64,000 nt of DNA from Proteobacteria bacterium SG_bin6 (GCA_002083435.1 LWDJ01000050.1:62001-126000), one strand, 5' to 3'. Numbered from the stretch's first letter, positions 32,750 to 42,906 are shown. Numbers and translations: made by a program. Notes: generated from the letters alone by a model not told the origin.

Positions 32750-33964
32750 ATGGCTACCGCGCCCGAACTCGAAGCCCGAACGCTCGACGATTTCCGTGCC
32801 GAGGCGCGCGCCTGGCTCGCCGAGAATTTCCCGCCCTCGCTGAAGGGCAAGGATAATGCCCTGTCGGTGCTCGAAGGCCCGCATCAGCCGAGCGAGGACG
32901 AGGCACGCTGGCAAAAGGCGATGGGCGAGAAGGGCTGGGGCGTGCCGACCTGGCCCAGGCAATATGGCGGCGGCGGCCTATCCCGCGCCGAAGCGCGCGT
33001 GCTGCAGGAGGAAATGGCGCGCGCCGGTGCGTGGAACCCCATCGGCGGCATGGGGGTGATGATGTTCGGCCCGACGCTGCTCGAATATGGCAGCGAGGCG
33101 CAGAAGCTGGAGCATATTCCGGCGATCGCCAAGGGCGAGGTGCGCTGGTGCCAGGGCTATTCGGAACCGGGCGCGGGGTCCGACCTCGCTTCCTTGCAAA
33201 CCTTCGCCGAGGATATGGGCGATCACTATATCGTCAACGGCCAGAAGACCTGGACGAGCGGCGGGCAATGGGCCGACAAATGCTTCGCGCTGGTCCGCAC
33301 CGACAAGACCAAGAAGCATGAAGGGATCAGCTTCCTGCTGATCGACATGACGTCGCCGGGGGTCGAGGTGCGGCCGATCCGCATGATCAGCGGCCAGTCG
33401 CCCTTCTGCGAAACCTTCTTCACCAATGTCCGCGTGCCGAAGGAAAATCTGGTCGGCGTGCCGGGGCAGGGCTGGACGATCGGCAAGCGCCTGCTCCAGC
33501 ATGAGCGCAATTCGCTTTCGGGCGGTGGGTCGAACGCCGGACGGATGTTCGCGGGCAAGCCGCTCAGCCAGCTTGCCAAGGAATATCGCGGCGCCAACGA
33601 TAACGGCCAGGTCGCCGACCAGGATTTGCGGATGCGGCTGGTGCGCCACGAGATGGACCAGCGGGCTTTCATGCTCACGCTGCGCCGCGCCGCGCTCGAG
33701 GCGAAATCGAACCAGGGGCCGTCCGCCGCCACCTCGATCATGAAGAATGTCGGCGCGCGCCTTACCCAGGACCGCGCCGAACTGGCGATCGAGATCATGG
33801 GGATGGCCGGGCTCGGCTGGGAAGGGGAGGGCTTCAGCGAGGCCGAGCTCGCCCAGACGCGCACCTGGCTGTGGGGCAAGGCGGTGTCGATCTATGGCGG
33901 ATCGACCGAAATCCAGAACAATGTGATCGCCAAGCGCATCCTGGGGATGCTCGATCACCAATAG
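32750..33964 (+). CDS. Acyl-CoA dehydrogenase, large subunit type (first pair)
   Basis: FAD-dependent acyl-CoA dehydrogenase, 404 residues from ATG 32750. It has WCQGYSEPGAGSDLASLQTF (near residue 133) and WTSGGQWADKCFALVRTDKT, then a helix-G motif KRLLQHERNSLSGG with Glu252, and a C-terminal SIYGGSTEIQNNVIAKRIL. The MCAD-type catalytic Glu position (YEGT in many ACADs) is Gly here, so Glu252, as in IVD/LCAD-type enzymes, is the likely base. It is followed 100 bp later by a smaller ACAD lacking that Glu, as in heteromeric FadE26/27- or ChsE-type enzymes of sterol side-chain degradation. Confidence 0.9.
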   Translation: MATAPELEARTLDDFRAEARAWLAENFPPSLKGKDNALSVLEGPHQPSEDEARWQKAMGEKGWGVPTWPRQYGGGGLSRAEARVLQEEMARAGAWNPIGGMGVMMFGPTLLEYGSEAQKLEHIPAIAKGEVRWCQGYSEPGAGSDLASLQTFAEDMGDHYIVNGQKTWTSGGQWADKCFALVRTDKTKKHEGISFLLIDMTSPGVEVRPIRMISGQSPFCETFFTNVRVPKENLVGVPGQGWTIGKRLLQHERNSLSGGGSNAGRMFAGKPLSQLAKEYRGANDNGQVADQDLRMRLVRHEMDQRAFMLTLRRAALEAKSNQGPSAATSIMKNVGARLTQDRAELAIEIMGMAGLGWEGEGFSEAELAQTRTWLWGKAVSIYGGSTEIQNNVIAKRILGMLDHQ

Positions 33965-34064
33965 GTAGGCCGGCCCCGACACGGGTGCAGGAGGAGAGGG
34001 GGGCGCAGGCGGCGGCGCGCAAGACCGCCGCCCGCCTTTCCCGGCAACAGCGAGAGGTCAAGCG

Positions 34065-35126
34065 ATGGCGGTGCTGAACGACGAACAAGTGATGCTGCGC
34101 GACATGGTGCGCGAATGGGCGGACAATGAATCGCCCGTCACCGCCTTCCGCAAGCTGCGCAACGCCGGCACCGCCGAGGGTTTCGACCGCGACGCCTGGG
34201 GCAAGCTCGCCGAGATGGGGCTCGCCGGGATCGTGATTCCGGAAGAGTTTGGCGGCAGCGATTTCGGCTATCTCTCGCTCGGGCTGGTGCTGGAGCAATT
34301 GGGGCGCAACCTCGCCGCTTCCCCCCTCGCCGCGAGTGCCGCCGCCGCGAGCGCGATCGTGCTGGGCGGGTCGAACGCCGCCAAGGCGCAATATCTGCCG
34401 CAAATCGCGAGCGGCGCCCTGGTCGCGACGCTCGCGGTGGACGAAGGCCCGGTTCATGATCCGGCGCGGATCGCGACGACCGTGACGGGCGGGCGGCTCA
34501 ACGGCACCAAGGCGTTCGTCGCCGAAGGCGACAGCGCCGGCCTGTTCGTGGTCGCCGCGACCGACGGCCTTTATCTCGTCGCGGGGGACGAGGGGGTGAC
34601 GCGCCAGTCGCGCCAGATGGCCGACAGCCGCAGCCACGCCGACATCCGTTTCGAAGGCGCGCCGGCCGAAAAGCTCGACGTCGCGCCGCAAGCGATCATC
34701 GACCGCGCGACCGCGGCGGTGTGCGCCGAGATGCTCGGCCTGGCGACGCAAGCGTTCGAGACGACCAACGATTACCTCAAGACGCGCGTCCAGTTCGGCC
34801 AGACGCTTGCCAGCTTCCAGGCGCTGCAACACCGCATGGCCAGGCTGTTCACCGAGATCGAGCTGATGCGCTCGGCGGAGGAGGGCGCGTTCGAGGCGAT
34901 CGACAGCGGTCGTTCGGACATCGACCAGGCGGTGAGCCTTGCCAAGGCGATCGCCAGCGATACCGCCAAGCTCGCCAGCCGCGAGATGATCCAGCTCCAC
35001 GGCGGCATCGGCATGACCGACGAGCATGACGCGGGCTTTTATATCAAGCGCTCGGCGGTGCTCGAGGCGATGTGGGGCAACGCCGCCTATCACCGCGAAC
35101 GGTTCGCGCGCCTGAACGGCTATTGA
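34065..35126 (+). CDS. Acyl-CoA dehydrogenase, small subunit type (first pair)
   Basis: Acyl-CoA dehydrogenase family protein, 353 residues. N-terminal MVREWADNESPVTAFRKLRN, a mid-domain weaker than in active ACADs, and a C-terminal QLHGGIGMTDEHDAGFYIKR that supplies FAD-binding contacts. No Glu is seen at the helix-G position of its large neighbour. It begins 100 bp after that gene, in the same orientation. Together they probably form an alpha2beta2 acyl-CoA dehydrogenase with one active site type. A paralogous pair lies at 48144-50600 on the other strand. Confidence 0.88.
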   Translation: MAVLNDEQVMLRDMVREWADNESPVTAFRKLRNAGTAEGFDRDAWGKLAEMGLAGIVIPEEFGGSDFGYLSLGLVLEQLGRNLAASPLAASAAAASAIVLGGSNAAKAQYLPQIASGALVATLAVDEGPVHDPARIATTVTGGRLNGTKAFVAEGDSAGLFVVAATDGLYLVAGDEGVTRQSRQMADSRSHADIRFEGAPAEKLDVAPQAIIDRATAAVCAEMLGLATQAFETTNDYLKTRVQFGQTLASFQALQHRMARLFTEIELMRSAEEGAFEAIDSGRSDIDQAVSLAKAIASDTAKLASREMIQLHGGIGMTDEHDAGFYIKRSAVLEAMWGNAAYHRERFARLNGY

Positions 35127-35504
35127 ACGTCCGATCCAAGCGCACTCCCTTCTCCTGGTAAGTACACGGATCGTAACGCTTTTCTTTGTTTTCGGAACGC
35201 CGCGGTCGCGCCGATCAGCCGGCGCCGCCGCGGGAGCCGTCGCCGCGCGGCGTGATGCCGGGCGGGCGTCCGGCCAAGTCCTTCTGTCGACGGCGCCCTT
35301 CGCGCGCCATTTGCCGCGCCGCCGCAATTTTCGAAAAGACGTTTCGTTCAGGCGGGGCGGAGCCACAGGCATTGGCCCTGTATCGAAGCCGAGAAACGTA
35401 GCGTTTTGCAACGCGTGTTTTGCTTGACGGCAACGCCGGTCCATTGTCTATTCGAGGATAGGGTACGGTGCCCGCAAGCGGCCCGGCCTGTATGGGAGAG
35501 ACTG
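35127..35504. other. Intergenic leader of the TonB receptor gene
   Basis: 378 bases. Nothing protein-coding is supported. The first 250 bases are GC-rich and featureless by eye. The last 80 hold a housekeeping-type promoter (35424-35452) and a GGGAGAG ribosome-binding site before the ATG at 35505. No riboswitch or Fur-box-like motif was recognised. Confidence 0.5.
35424..35452 (+). promoter_or_regulatory. Housekeeping-type (-35/-10) promoter of the TonB receptor
   Basis: TTGACG (35424-35429) and TCTATT (35447-35452) are separated by 17 bases, a good sigma-70-type fit for GC-rich alphaproteobacteria. It is 52 bp upstream of the start codon. Confidence 0.6.
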
Positions 35505-38500
35505 ATGCAGAAATCCACGCTTCTTGGTGCGTGCGGTGCATCCGCGCTGGCGCTGGTGCTCGTTTCGCCGGCCGCCGCGCAGACCGCCGCCGCCGCGCAA
35601 GCCACGGCCGCGCAGAACGCCGTCGCCACCGAGCCTGCCCAGGCCGAGACCCCCGATGTCGTCGTCACCGGCACCCTGATCCGCGGCACGCCCGAGGATG
35701 CCGCGCTCCCGGTCGACGTGATCGGCTATGACGAGCTGCAGCGCCGTGGCGCGCCAACCGCGCTCGATCTGATCAAGAACCTGCCCAGCTCGAACGGTGT
35801 GCTGGGCGACGCCAACCAGTTCGACTCCCGCTCGCAGGGCGCGGAAGGCGTCGCCAGCGTCAACCTGCGCGGCCTGGGGCCGCAGCGCACGCTGGTGCTG
35901 CTCAACGGCCGCCGCATCGTGCAGGCGGGTACGGGCGTGCCGGTGGTCGACATCAACCTGATTCCCCAGGCCGCGCTCGGCCGGATCGAGGTGCTGAAGG
36001 ACGGTGCCGCCGCCACTTATGGCTCGGATGCGATCGCCGGCGTGGTGAACTTCATCACCCGCAGCGAGCAGCGCGGTTTCCAGGCCGAGGCGACCTATCG
36101 CTATATTCCGGGTTCCGACGGTGATTACACCGGCGGCATAAGCTATGGCATGAAGAAGGGGCCGCTGCAGTTCCTGGCGGCGTTCGGCTATCAGCGCCGC
36201 TCCGAGCTGCGCACGGTCGACCGGCCGTTCACGGTGCAGCCTTATCCCAACAACCCGCAGGGCGGCTATAGCGGCGGCGGTAGCCCCGGTAACTTCGGCT
36301 TTGGCGGCAATCTGAACTTCGTGCGCGATCTGGGCTGTACCGACCTTGGCGGTTTCCGGTCGCTCCCCGGATCGACCACCGATCGCTGCTTCACCAACTA
36401 TGGCCAGTTCGACAATCTGGTCGAGCCCGAGGATCGCTATCAGGCCTATCTCGAAACCAAGATCGAGATCAGCGACCGGCTGACCGCCAATTTCAGCGCG
36501 CTCTACGGCTCGTCGTCGACGCGGATCACCACCTCGCCCAGCTATCTTCCGACGCTGCCGCCTTCGGGCTATGCCGCCTCGCCGCTGACGACGGTGCCCG
36601 CGAGCAACACGCTGTCGCTCGCGCAAGCAGCGGGCGCGGGGGTGTTCGCCATCCCGACCTATGCCCCGGCGCTGCGTGACTATTGCGCGCTCTACGGCGC
36701 CGCCTCGGGCTGCGTCACCAGCCCGGCGACGGGAGCGCCGCTCGCGCCGGCGCTCGCTTTCCCGGTGCTGTTCCGCCCGTTCCTGCTCGGCGGTAACCCG
36801 CTGTTCCGGCAGCTGCCGGGCAATGATCGCGGTTCCGCGTTCAGCCAGCGCCAGTCGGAAGTGACGCGGATCACCGGCAGCCTGACCGGCGACATTGGTT
36901 CCGGGCTGACGCTGGAGGCGGGCTTCGCTTACTCGCTCTATGATCGCGGGATCGAGGGCACCGACACCTTTGGCGACCTGCTCCAGAACGCGCTCGCGGG
37001 CTTTGGCGGCCCCAACTGCGCCTTTTCGAGCAGCGCCTCGCGCGCCGGGCTCACCCAGGCCCAGCTCGCCGCGCTCGCCGGCACCAACGGCTGCACCTAC
37101 TTCAACCCCTTCTCGACCGCGATCCAGAACAACCCGGTGACGGGCCAGGTGAACCCCAATTTCGCCGGCACCCGCGCGCCGGCGGGGTTCAACCTCACCC
37201 CCGGCGCCGGCCTCCTCAACGATCTGGCGACGATCGACGACTTCTTCCGCACCACCCGCAGCGACACCCGCACCTCGAACCTCACCGCCGACATGGTGCT
37301 GAGCGGCAAGACGCCGCTGCGCCTGCCCGGCGGCGACGTTTCGTTCGCGATCGGCGGCCAGTATCGCCGCGATACCTATGGCGTGCGCTACAATGCCGAC
37401 GCCAATCTGGCGGTGAACCCCTGCCCGGGCTCGCCGCTCAACCCCAATGCCGTGTGCGTGCAGCAAACCGGCGCGCTCGGCTTCCTCGGCACCAACCGCA
37501 ACACCAATTTCCAGGGTGAGATTTTCGCCTTCTTCGGCGAATTGCAGGCGCCGATCACCGACAAGCTGAACGCGCAATTCTCCGCCCGGTATGAAGATTA
37601 TGGCGGCCGCGTCGGCTCCACCTTCAACCCGCAGGGACGCATCCGCTGGCAGGTGACGCCGTGGCTCGCGCTGCGCGGCGGCGGCGGCACCACCTTCCGC
37701 GGCCCGCCGCCGCAGAACCTGGACGGGCAGATCACCTCGCTGCAGGTGATCGGCAGCTCGTTCCGCGCGATCGACATCGTCGGCAACCCGAACCTCAGTC
37801 CGGAAAGCGCGACTACTTATGGCGGCGGCATCCTGGTCAACCGCGGCGGCTTCAGCGCGAGCGTCGATTATTTCCGGTACGAGCTGAGCGGCCCGATCGA
37901 GGCCGAACCGGTGGCCGGCATCGTCAGCACGCTGTTCGGCGCGACCGGCAACGCCAACTGCAACAACCCGGCCTTCGCCGCGCTCCAGGCGCGCTTCACC
38001 TTCACCGCCGCCGGTTGCGGCATCGGCAACGTCACCCGTCTGCGCACGCTGCTGCAGAACAACGCCAACGTTACCACCTCGGGCCTCGATTTCCAGGCCG
38101 AGTATAAATGGGGCTGGGGGACGTTCGATCTCGCTTTGGGCGCCAACGGCACCTATGTGATCGACTATCGCACCGCCGATGTCCGCGTGGAGGGCGTCGT
38201 CGTGCAGCCAACCTTCGACGCGGTCGGCAAGCTGAACTTCCAGACCACCGCCTATCCGCTGCCGCAGGTGAAGGGCTTCGCCTATCTCGATGTGCGGCGC
38301 GGCATCCATAGCGGGCGGCTGCAGTTCAATTATATCGACGGCTATACCGATCAGCGCACCGCCGCTGTGTTCGGCCCGAACACCACCGCGCTCGCGGGTG
38401 CGGCGGTGACGGCGGGGCAGAATATCGGCTCGTTCAGCACGCTCGATTTCACTTACCGGGTCGCGCTGAAGACCAAGACGACGCTGTTTGTGTCGTTCCA

Positions 38501-38612
38501 GAACATGCTGGACGAGATGCCGCCTTTCGCGCGGCTCGACTTCAACTATGATCCCTTCACCGCTTCGCCGCTCGGCTTCAACCTGCGCGCGGGCGTGACC
38601 CAGCGTTTCTGA
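35505..38612 (+). CDS. TonB-dependent outer-membrane receptor
   Basis: Gated beta-barrel importer, 1035 residues from ATG 35505. It has a Sec signal peptide (LLGACGASALALVLVSPAAA), a TonB-box-like ETPDVVVTGTLIRG near residue 48, and a plug domain with SVNLRGLGPQRTLVLLNGRR, IEVLKDGAAATYGSDAIAGV and VNFITRSE. The barrel ends in aromatic Phe (GFNLRAGVTQRF), the outer-membrane insertion signal. This is the large sphingomonad type often linked to uptake of complex organic substrates rather than iron. The MFS carrier downstream and surrounding ACAD genes suggest import of the pathway substrate. A strong terminator follows. Confidence 0.94.
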   Translation: MQKSTLLGACGASALALVLVSPAAAQTAAAAQATAAQNAVATEPAQAETPDVVVTGTLIRGTPEDAALPVDVIGYDELQRRGAPTALDLIKNLPSSNGVLGDANQFDSRSQGAEGVASVNLRGLGPQRTLVLLNGRRIVQAGTGVPVVDINLIPQAALGRIEVLKDGAAATYGSDAIAGVVNFITRSEQRGFQAEATYRYIPGSDGDYTGGISYGMKKGPLQFLAAFGYQRRSELRTVDRPFTVQPYPNNPQGGYSGGGSPGNFGFGGNLNFVRDLGCTDLGGFRSLPGSTTDRCFTNYGQFDNLVEPEDRYQAYLETKIEISDRLTANFSALYGSSSTRITTSPSYLPTLPPSGYAASPLTTVPASNTLSLAQAAGAGVFAIPTYAPALRDYCALYGAASGCVTSPATGAPLAPALAFPVLFRPFLLGGNPLFRQLPGNDRGSAFSQRQSEVTRITGSLTGDIGSGLTLEAGFAYSLYDRGIEGTDTFGDLLQNALAGFGGPNCAFSSSASRAGLTQAQLAALAGTNGCTYFNPFSTAIQNNPVTGQVNPNFAGTRAPAGFNLTPGAGLLNDLATIDDFFRTTRSDTRTSNLTADMVLSGKTPLRLPGGDVSFAIGGQYRRDTYGVRYNADANLAVNPCPGSPLNPNAVCVQQTGALGFLGTNRNTNFQGEIFAFFGELQAPITDKLNAQFSARYEDYGGRVGSTFNPQGRIRWQVTPWLALRGGGGTTFRGPPPQNLDGQITSLQVIGSSFRAIDIVGNPNLSPESATTYGGGILVNRGGFSASVDYFRYELSGPIEAEPVAGIVSTLFGATGNANCNNPAFAALQARFTFTAAGCGIGNVTRLRTLLQNNANVTTSGLDFQAEYKWGWGTFDLALGANGTYVIDYRTADVRVEGVVVQPTFDAVGKLNFQTTAYPLPQVKGFAYLDVRRGIHSGRLQFNYIDGYTDQRTAAVFGPNTTALAGAAVTAGQNIGSFSTLDFTYRVALKTKTTLFVSFQNMLDEMPPFARLDFNYDPFTASPLGFNLRAGVTQRF

Positions 38613-38641
38613 GTAGCGAAGCTCATGTAGCGCCCTTTATC

Positions 38642-38680
38642 GCCGCCGCCCGGACCGTTCCGGGCGGCGGCTTTGTTTTT
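38642..38680 (+). terminator. Strong rho-independent terminator after the TonB receptor
   Basis: A perfect 12-bp stem, GCCGCCGCCCGG (38642-38653) with CCGGGCGGCGGC (38660-38671), a six-base loop and a TTTGTTTTT tail. It separates the receptor from the MFS gene at 38723. Confidence 0.92.
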
Positions 38681-38722
38681 AGGCTCGGGAAGCGCCGCGC
38701 CTACCGCGATGGAGCGATTGCC

Positions 38723-40030
38723 ATGGCCAGCCTAGCCGAAGCCGCCGCCCGCCCGAACGAGGACCAAGCCACCGCCGACGCCCGCGCGCTGCGCTGGCGG
38801 GGCTGGACGCTCGCCCTGCTGACGCTGGTTTATTTCTTCAGCTTCATGGATCGCTACATCCTGGCAATCCTGCTCGAGCCGATCAAAGCCGATCTGAAGC
38901 TGAACGACACGCAGCTTGGGCTCCTCTCGGGCCTGGCCTTCGCGATATTCTATGCAACGCTCGGCCTGCCGGTCGCCTGGCTGGCGGATCGTTACAGCCG
39001 GCGGCGGATCATCGCCGTCGCGCTCGCGCTATGGAGCGGGATGACCGCCTTGTGCGGCACCGCGACCGGCTTCGGCCAGCTGCTGCTCTACCGGATCGGC
39101 GTCGGGGTGGGGGAGGCCGGCTCCAGTCCGCCCTCGCATTCGGTGATCGCCGACCTCTACCCGCCGGAGAAGCGCGCCGGTGCGATGGGCATTTATTCGA
39201 CCGGGGTCGTACTGGGCGGCGGGTTCGGCGCGATCATCGGCGGATCGATCGCCGCCGCTTATGATTGGCGCACCGCGATGTTCGCGCTCGGGCTGCCGGG
39301 GATCGCGCTCGCGCTGATCGTGTGGCTGGTGATGGTCGAGCCGCGCCGGGGCCTCTCGGACCCCGCGCCGGTCGCGGCCCAGGCCAAGCCGACGATGCTC
39401 GAAGGGATGGCGAGCCTCCTCCGCTGCGCGCCGGCGGTGCATCTGATCCTGGCGGTGACGCTCACCTCGCTGATCGGCTACGCGGTCGGCAATTTCGGGC
39501 CGAGCTATCTGCAACGTTCGCTGGGGATGAGCTTGAAGAGCGTCGCGCTGATCTATGCCCCGGCGGTGGCGTTGACCGGGGCGGCGGGGGGCGTGATCGG
39601 CGGCAAGCTCGCCGATTGGTGCGGGCGGCGCTATGGCCTGCACAGCCAAGCGTGGTTCGTCGCGCTGCTGAAGATCGCCGCGCTGCCCTTCACCATCGCC
39701 TTCTATCTGGCGGGCGACTTCACCACCGGGTTCGCCGCGGTGCTGATGAGCTATCTGCTTGCCTCCAGCTATTTGGGGCCGAGCTTCGCACTGATCCAGG
39801 GCCTCGCGCCGACGCGGATGCGCGCGCTGTGGGCGGCGATCACGCTGCTGGTGATCAACCTGATCGGGCTCGGCGCCGGGCCGACGCTCGCCGGCATCAT
39901 CAGCGATGCGCTCAAGCCCAGCTTCGGCCAGGAGTCGCTGCGCTATTCGATGCTGGCGATCACCCTGCTGACCCCCTGGGCGATTTTTCACTATTGGCGC
40001 GCCGGGGTGTTGCTCAAGCGAATGGGGTAA
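38723..40030 (+). CDS. Spinster-type MFS transporter
   Basis: Inner-membrane carrier, 435 residues with 12 predicted helices. The start ATG 38723 is followed by a hydrophilic ~35-residue arm and then TLVYFFSFMDRYILAILLEP, in which FMDRYILA is typical of the Spinster-like (Spns) branch. ATLGLPVAWLADRYSRRRII is motif A. GVGVGEAGSSPPSHSVIADL (near residue 133) is also characteristic. Such carriers often accompany TonB receptors and acyl-CoA genes in sphingomonad lipid or terpenoid catabolism. The substrate is not determinable. Confidence 0.88.
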   Translation: MASLAEAAARPNEDQATADARALRWRGWTLALLTLVYFFSFMDRYILAILLEPIKADLKLNDTQLGLLSGLAFAIFYATLGLPVAWLADRYSRRRIIAVALALWSGMTALCGTATGFGQLLLYRIGVGVGEAGSSPPSHSVIADLYPPEKRAGAMGIYSTGVVLGGGFGAIIGGSIAAAYDWRTAMFALGLPGIALALIVWLVMVEPRRGLSDPAPVAAQAKPTMLEGMASLLRCAPAVHLILAVTLTSLIGYAVGNFGPSYLQRSLGMSLKSVALIYAPAVALTGAAGGVIGGKLADWCGRRYGLHSQAWFVALLKIAALPFTIAFYLAGDFTTGFAAVLMSYLLASSYLGPSFALIQGLAPTRMRALWAAITLLVINLIGLGAGPTLAGIISDALKPSFGQESLRYSMLAITLLTPWAIFHYWRAGVLLKRMG

Positions 40031-40036
40031 GGGCCG

Positions 40037-41278
40037 TTATCCCGCCGCCAGCACCCGATCGTCGAACAGCCCGAAGGCGAGCGTCGAAGCATAGAAAGCG
40101 ATCGCCCGCTCGCGCGGCATCGTGCTCGCCCATTTGCGCATGTCGAAGGCGGCGTTCTGCAGCGCCATCAGCGTTTGCGCCGCGATCAGCGGATCGACCG
40201 GGCGGACCGATCCTTGCGCGATGCCGTCGCTCATCAGGCCCGCATAGCGCCGCGCGATCCGGTTCGAGCGGGCGACCATCGCCGCGCGCACCTCCGGCGT
40301 CAGGCCGGAAAGCGCGGTGGTCCGCATCAGCGGCCCGCGTTCCGAAAACTGGAAATCGAGCAGGGTCGCGATCGCGCTCGCCAGCTGATGCCAGTGGCTG
40401 CCCGGCAACGCCTCCGCGCGACGCTGCGCCTCGGCGATGGTGTCGAGGCTGCGCTTGAAGCAGGCGATCACCAGATCGTCCTTGGCGTCGAGATGGTGGT
40501 AGAAGCTGCCCTTGGTTACGTTCAGCTGCGAGGCGATCCGCTGCACCGAGGCGCCGCGATAGCCGAGCTCGTTGATCAGCCGCGTCGCCGCGAGCAGGAA
40601 CGCCTCGCGCCCGGGCTCGCTGTCATCGGTCGCAAGGTCGAGCAGTCTCGGTGCCCAATCTTGCCCCGGCGCGGCGATGCCGTGCGCGAACACCGCCATC
40701 AGCCGCGCCTCGACGCGGGCATATTGATCGGGCTCGTAGCGGCCGAGCCACACTGGAATCCAGAAAGTGTTCTCCAGCAGCACATGCGCGCGCGCGCCGA
40801 ACAGATCGGTGTGGGCGCGGCTGGGCGCGGCGCCCCACAGGCTGCGCGTCTTGCGAAACACCTCGCGCCAGCCGGTCATCAGCCGGCCGAGCATCGGCTC
40901 CTCCATCGCGCGCAGATCGGAGAGCACGGCGAAGGGCGTCGCCGCGCCCTGCTCGATCTTGGTAAGCCGGGCCATGTTGGCGCTCAGATAATGCGCGACG
41001 CGGGCCTGCGGGGTCGGCTGTTCCAGCGCCTCGTCGAGCATCGCCTGGAGGCAGTCGAGCGTGTGTTCGAAGCAGGCGGCCGCCAAATCTTCCTTGCGCT
41101 TGAAGTAATAGGTCACGCTCGTCGTGTTGAGCCCGACGCGGCGCGCGACATCGGCGAAGGTCATCCCCTTGGCGCTTTGATCGTTGATCGCCTGCGCCGC
41201 GGCGGCGAGGATCGCGTCACGCTTCGCCCGGAAGCGCTTGGTGCCGCCGCCCGTTTCGATCGTTTCGATATTGCCCAT
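40037..41278 (-). CDS. Double TetR-family regulator (two HTH-ligand units fused)
   Basis: A 413-residue protein, twice the usual TetR length. The first HTH lies near residues 20-62 ([20 protein letters not shown], then [20 protein letters not shown]). The second lies near residues 225-268 ([20 protein letters not shown], then [20 protein letters not shown]). Each is followed by its own helical ligand domain. ATG 41278 is chosen since upstream codons to 41359 have no conserved sequence. It is divergent from the ACAD11-like gene at 41431 and convergent with the MFS gene, so it probably regulates this catabolic block. It could bind DNA as a pseudo-dimer within one chain. Confidence 0.9.
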   Translation of the reverse strand: MGNIETIETGGGTKRFRAKRDAILAAAAQAINDQSAKGMTFADVARRVGLNTTSVTYYFKRKEDLAAACFEHTLDCLQAMLDEALEQPTPQARVAHYLSANMARLTKIEQGAATPFAVLSDLRAMEEPMLGRLMTGWREVFRKTRSLWGAAPSRAHTDLFGARAHVLLENTFWIPVWLGRYEPDQYARVEARLMAVFAHGIAAPGQDWAPRLLDLATDDSEPGREAFLLAATRLINELGYRGASVQRIASQLNVTKGSFYHHLDAKDDLVIACFKRSLDTIAEAQRRAEALPGSHWHQLASAIATLLDFQFSERGPLMRTTALSGLTPEVRAAMVARSNRIARRYAGLMSDGIAQGSVRPVDPLIAAQTLMALQNAAFDMRKWASTMPRERAIAFYASTLAFGLFDDRVLAAG

Positions 41279-41430
41279 CACTTTGTAGCTTAGCAAAGTC
41301 TTTTCGAAGGAACAGTCCCCTTTGGCGTCCGCGAATTCGTATGCGCGGCGTAGCGGCATACCCGGCTTTCGGAGCTTTACCGAATAAGCGGTACGGTCTA
41401 AGCCAAGGGCCTGCCAGCCGGGAGGACGCC

Positions 41431-42708
41431 ATGGATTTTACGCTCACCGAACGCGAAACCTATTTCCGCGACCGGGTTCGCGATTTCATCGAGCGTGAAA
41501 TCCGCCCGCGCGATCCCGAATATCACGCCCAGGCCGAAACCGGCGAGCGATGGAAAGTGATCCCCGTGATCGAGGAGGTGAAGGCCAGGGCCAAGGCCGC
41601 CGGGCTGTGGAACTTCTTCATGCCGCCGCATTCGGGCGCGCCGCCGGTGGATGACAGTTTCGAGTTCGAAGGCACCCAGCTCACCAACCTTGAATATGCG
41701 CTCTGCGCCGAGGAGATGGGCAAGATCGGCTGGGCGAGCGAGTGCTTCAACTGCTCGGCGCCCGATACCGGCAATATGGAAGTGCTGATGCGCTATGGCA
41801 CGCGCGATCAGAAGGAAGCCTGGCTGCGCCCGCTGATGAACGGCGAGATTCGCTCGGCCTTCTTGATGACCGAGCCGGCGGTCGCCAGTTCGGACGCGAC
41901 CAATATCGAAACCTCGATGGTCCGCGACGGCGATCATTATGTGATCAACGGCACCAAATGGTGGTCGAGCGGGGTGGGCGATCCGCGCTGCAAGATCGCG
42001 ATCGTGATGGGCAAGACCAATCCCGACAGCCAGCGCCACACCCAGCAGAGTCAGATTCTGGTGCCGCTCGACACGCCGGGGGTGCGGATCAAGCGGATGC
42101 TGAGCGTCTATGGCTATGATCACGCGCCGCACGGGCATGGCGAGGTCGAGCTGAAGGACGTGCGCGTGCCGGTCGAGAATCTGCTGCTCGGCGAAGGGCG
42201 CGGGTTCGAGATCGCGCAAGGGCGCCTGGGGCCGGGCCGCATCCATCACTGTATGCGCACGATCGGCGTGGCGGAAACCGCGATCGAGGCGATGGCCAAG
42301 CGACTGCTTACCCGCGTCGCCTTTGGCAAGCGCATCGCCGATCATTCGATCTGGGAACAGCGCATCGCCCGCGCGCGCATCGACATCGAGATGACGCGGC
42401 TGCTCTGCCTGAAGGCCGCCGACATGATGGACAAGGCGGGCAACAAGGCGGCGCAGCTCGAAATCGCGATGATCAAGGTGCAGGCGCCGGCGATGGCGCT
42501 GCAGGTGCTCGATGACGCGATCCAGGCGCATGGCGGCGGCGGCGTGTCCGACGATTTCGGCCTGGCGAGCGCCTGGGCCTCGTTGCGCACGCTGCGCTTC
42601 GCCGACGGGCCGGACGAAGTCCACAACCGCGCGATCGCCCGCAACGAGTTCGGCAAATATGCCGATCTGCCCGATGCGGTGGCTGCCAAGGCGGCGGTGC
42701 GGCGGTAG
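41431..42708 (+). CDS. ACAD10/11-like acyl-CoA dehydrogenase
   Basis: Acyl-CoA dehydrogenase family member, 425 residues. It has [20 protein letters not shown] near residue 145, [20 protein letters not shown], and [20 protein letters not shown] near 270. [20 protein letters not shown] and [20 protein letters not shown] near the C-terminus resemble mammalian ACAD11 and bacterial LvaC-type proteins. It stands 1.3 kb upstream of an APH-type kinase (43989), which in ACAD10/11 is fused to this domain. The family pattern points to handling of 4-hydroxy/phospho-acyl-CoA intermediates, by analogy only. Confidence 0.9.
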   Translation: MDFTLTERETYFRDRVRDFIEREIRPRDPEYHAQAETGERWKVIPVIEEVKARAKAAGLWNFFMPPHSGAPPVDDSFEFEGTQLTNLEYALCAEEMGKIGWASECFNCSAPDTGNMEVLMRYGTRDQKEAWLRPLMNGEIRSAFLMTEPAVASSDATNIETSMVRDGDHYVINGTKWWSSGVGDPRCKIAIVMGKTNPDSQRHTQQSQILVPLDTPGVRIKRMLSVYGYDHAPHGHGEVELKDVRVPVENLLLGEGRGFEIAQGRLGPGRIHHCMRTIGVAETAIEAMAKRLLTRVAFGKRIADHSIWEQRIARARIDIEMTRLLCLKAADMMDKAGNKAAQLEIAMIKVQAPAMALQVLDDAIQAHGGGGVSDDFGLASAWASLRTLRFADGPDEVHNRAIARNEFGKYADLPDAVAAKAAVRR

Positions 42709-42734
42709 GGTTGACCGTAGGTTGAGCCACTTAG

Positions 42735-42900
42735 CCCTCTCCCCTTCAGGGGAGAGGGATGGGAGAGGGGCGGCGATCCAGAGGGCGGCGCGTGCAAACT
42801 CGTCCCCTCTCGCCAACCAGTTTGGGGTCAACCGTGCCCCGCACGGTTGAGGATTGTCCGGGGGACAATCCTGCCCCAAACTCCCCTGAAGGGGAGAGGG
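42735..42900. repeat. 165-nt palindromic element, copy 1
   Basis: Bounded on both sides by the palindrome CCCTCTCCCC-TTCA-type loop-GGGGAGAGGG (42735-42758 and a matching half ending at 42900). The inner core 42819-42882 is a two-hairpin junction (listed separately). The reverse complement aligns end to end with the copy at 45069-45230. The right edge lies six bases before the ATG of the alcohol dehydrogenase gene and provides its GGGGAGAGGG ribosome-binding site. Confidence 0.85.
42819..42882. repeat. 64-nt two-hairpin junction, copy 1
   Basis: Outer stem AGTTTGGGG (42819-42827) with CCCCAAACT (42874-42882). Inside are hairpin 1, CAACCGTGC-CCC-GCACGGTTG (42829-42849), and hairpin 2, GGATTGTCC-GGG-GGACAATCC (42851-42871). 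All three stems are perfect 9-bp pairs. Only one or two unpaired bases lie between stems, so the fold is a compact three-way junction. Confidence 0.88.
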
Positions 42901-42906
42901 AGTTAG

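Noticed and set aside
35448..38309. Very long antisense frame opposite the TonB receptor
   Set aside because: It is a shadow: the plus strand carries a complete signal peptide, plug motifs, barrel and terminal Phe, and the antisense product is Arg/Ala/Gly-rich with no family. The same holds for long shadows at 2848-5235, 28775-30439 and 41398-43809.
42819..42882. Cloverleaf-like fold considered as a tRNA
   Set aside because: Stems are 9 bp with 3-nt loops, and there is no anticodon loop, T-loop or acceptor end. The second copy shares structure, not tRNA sequence.
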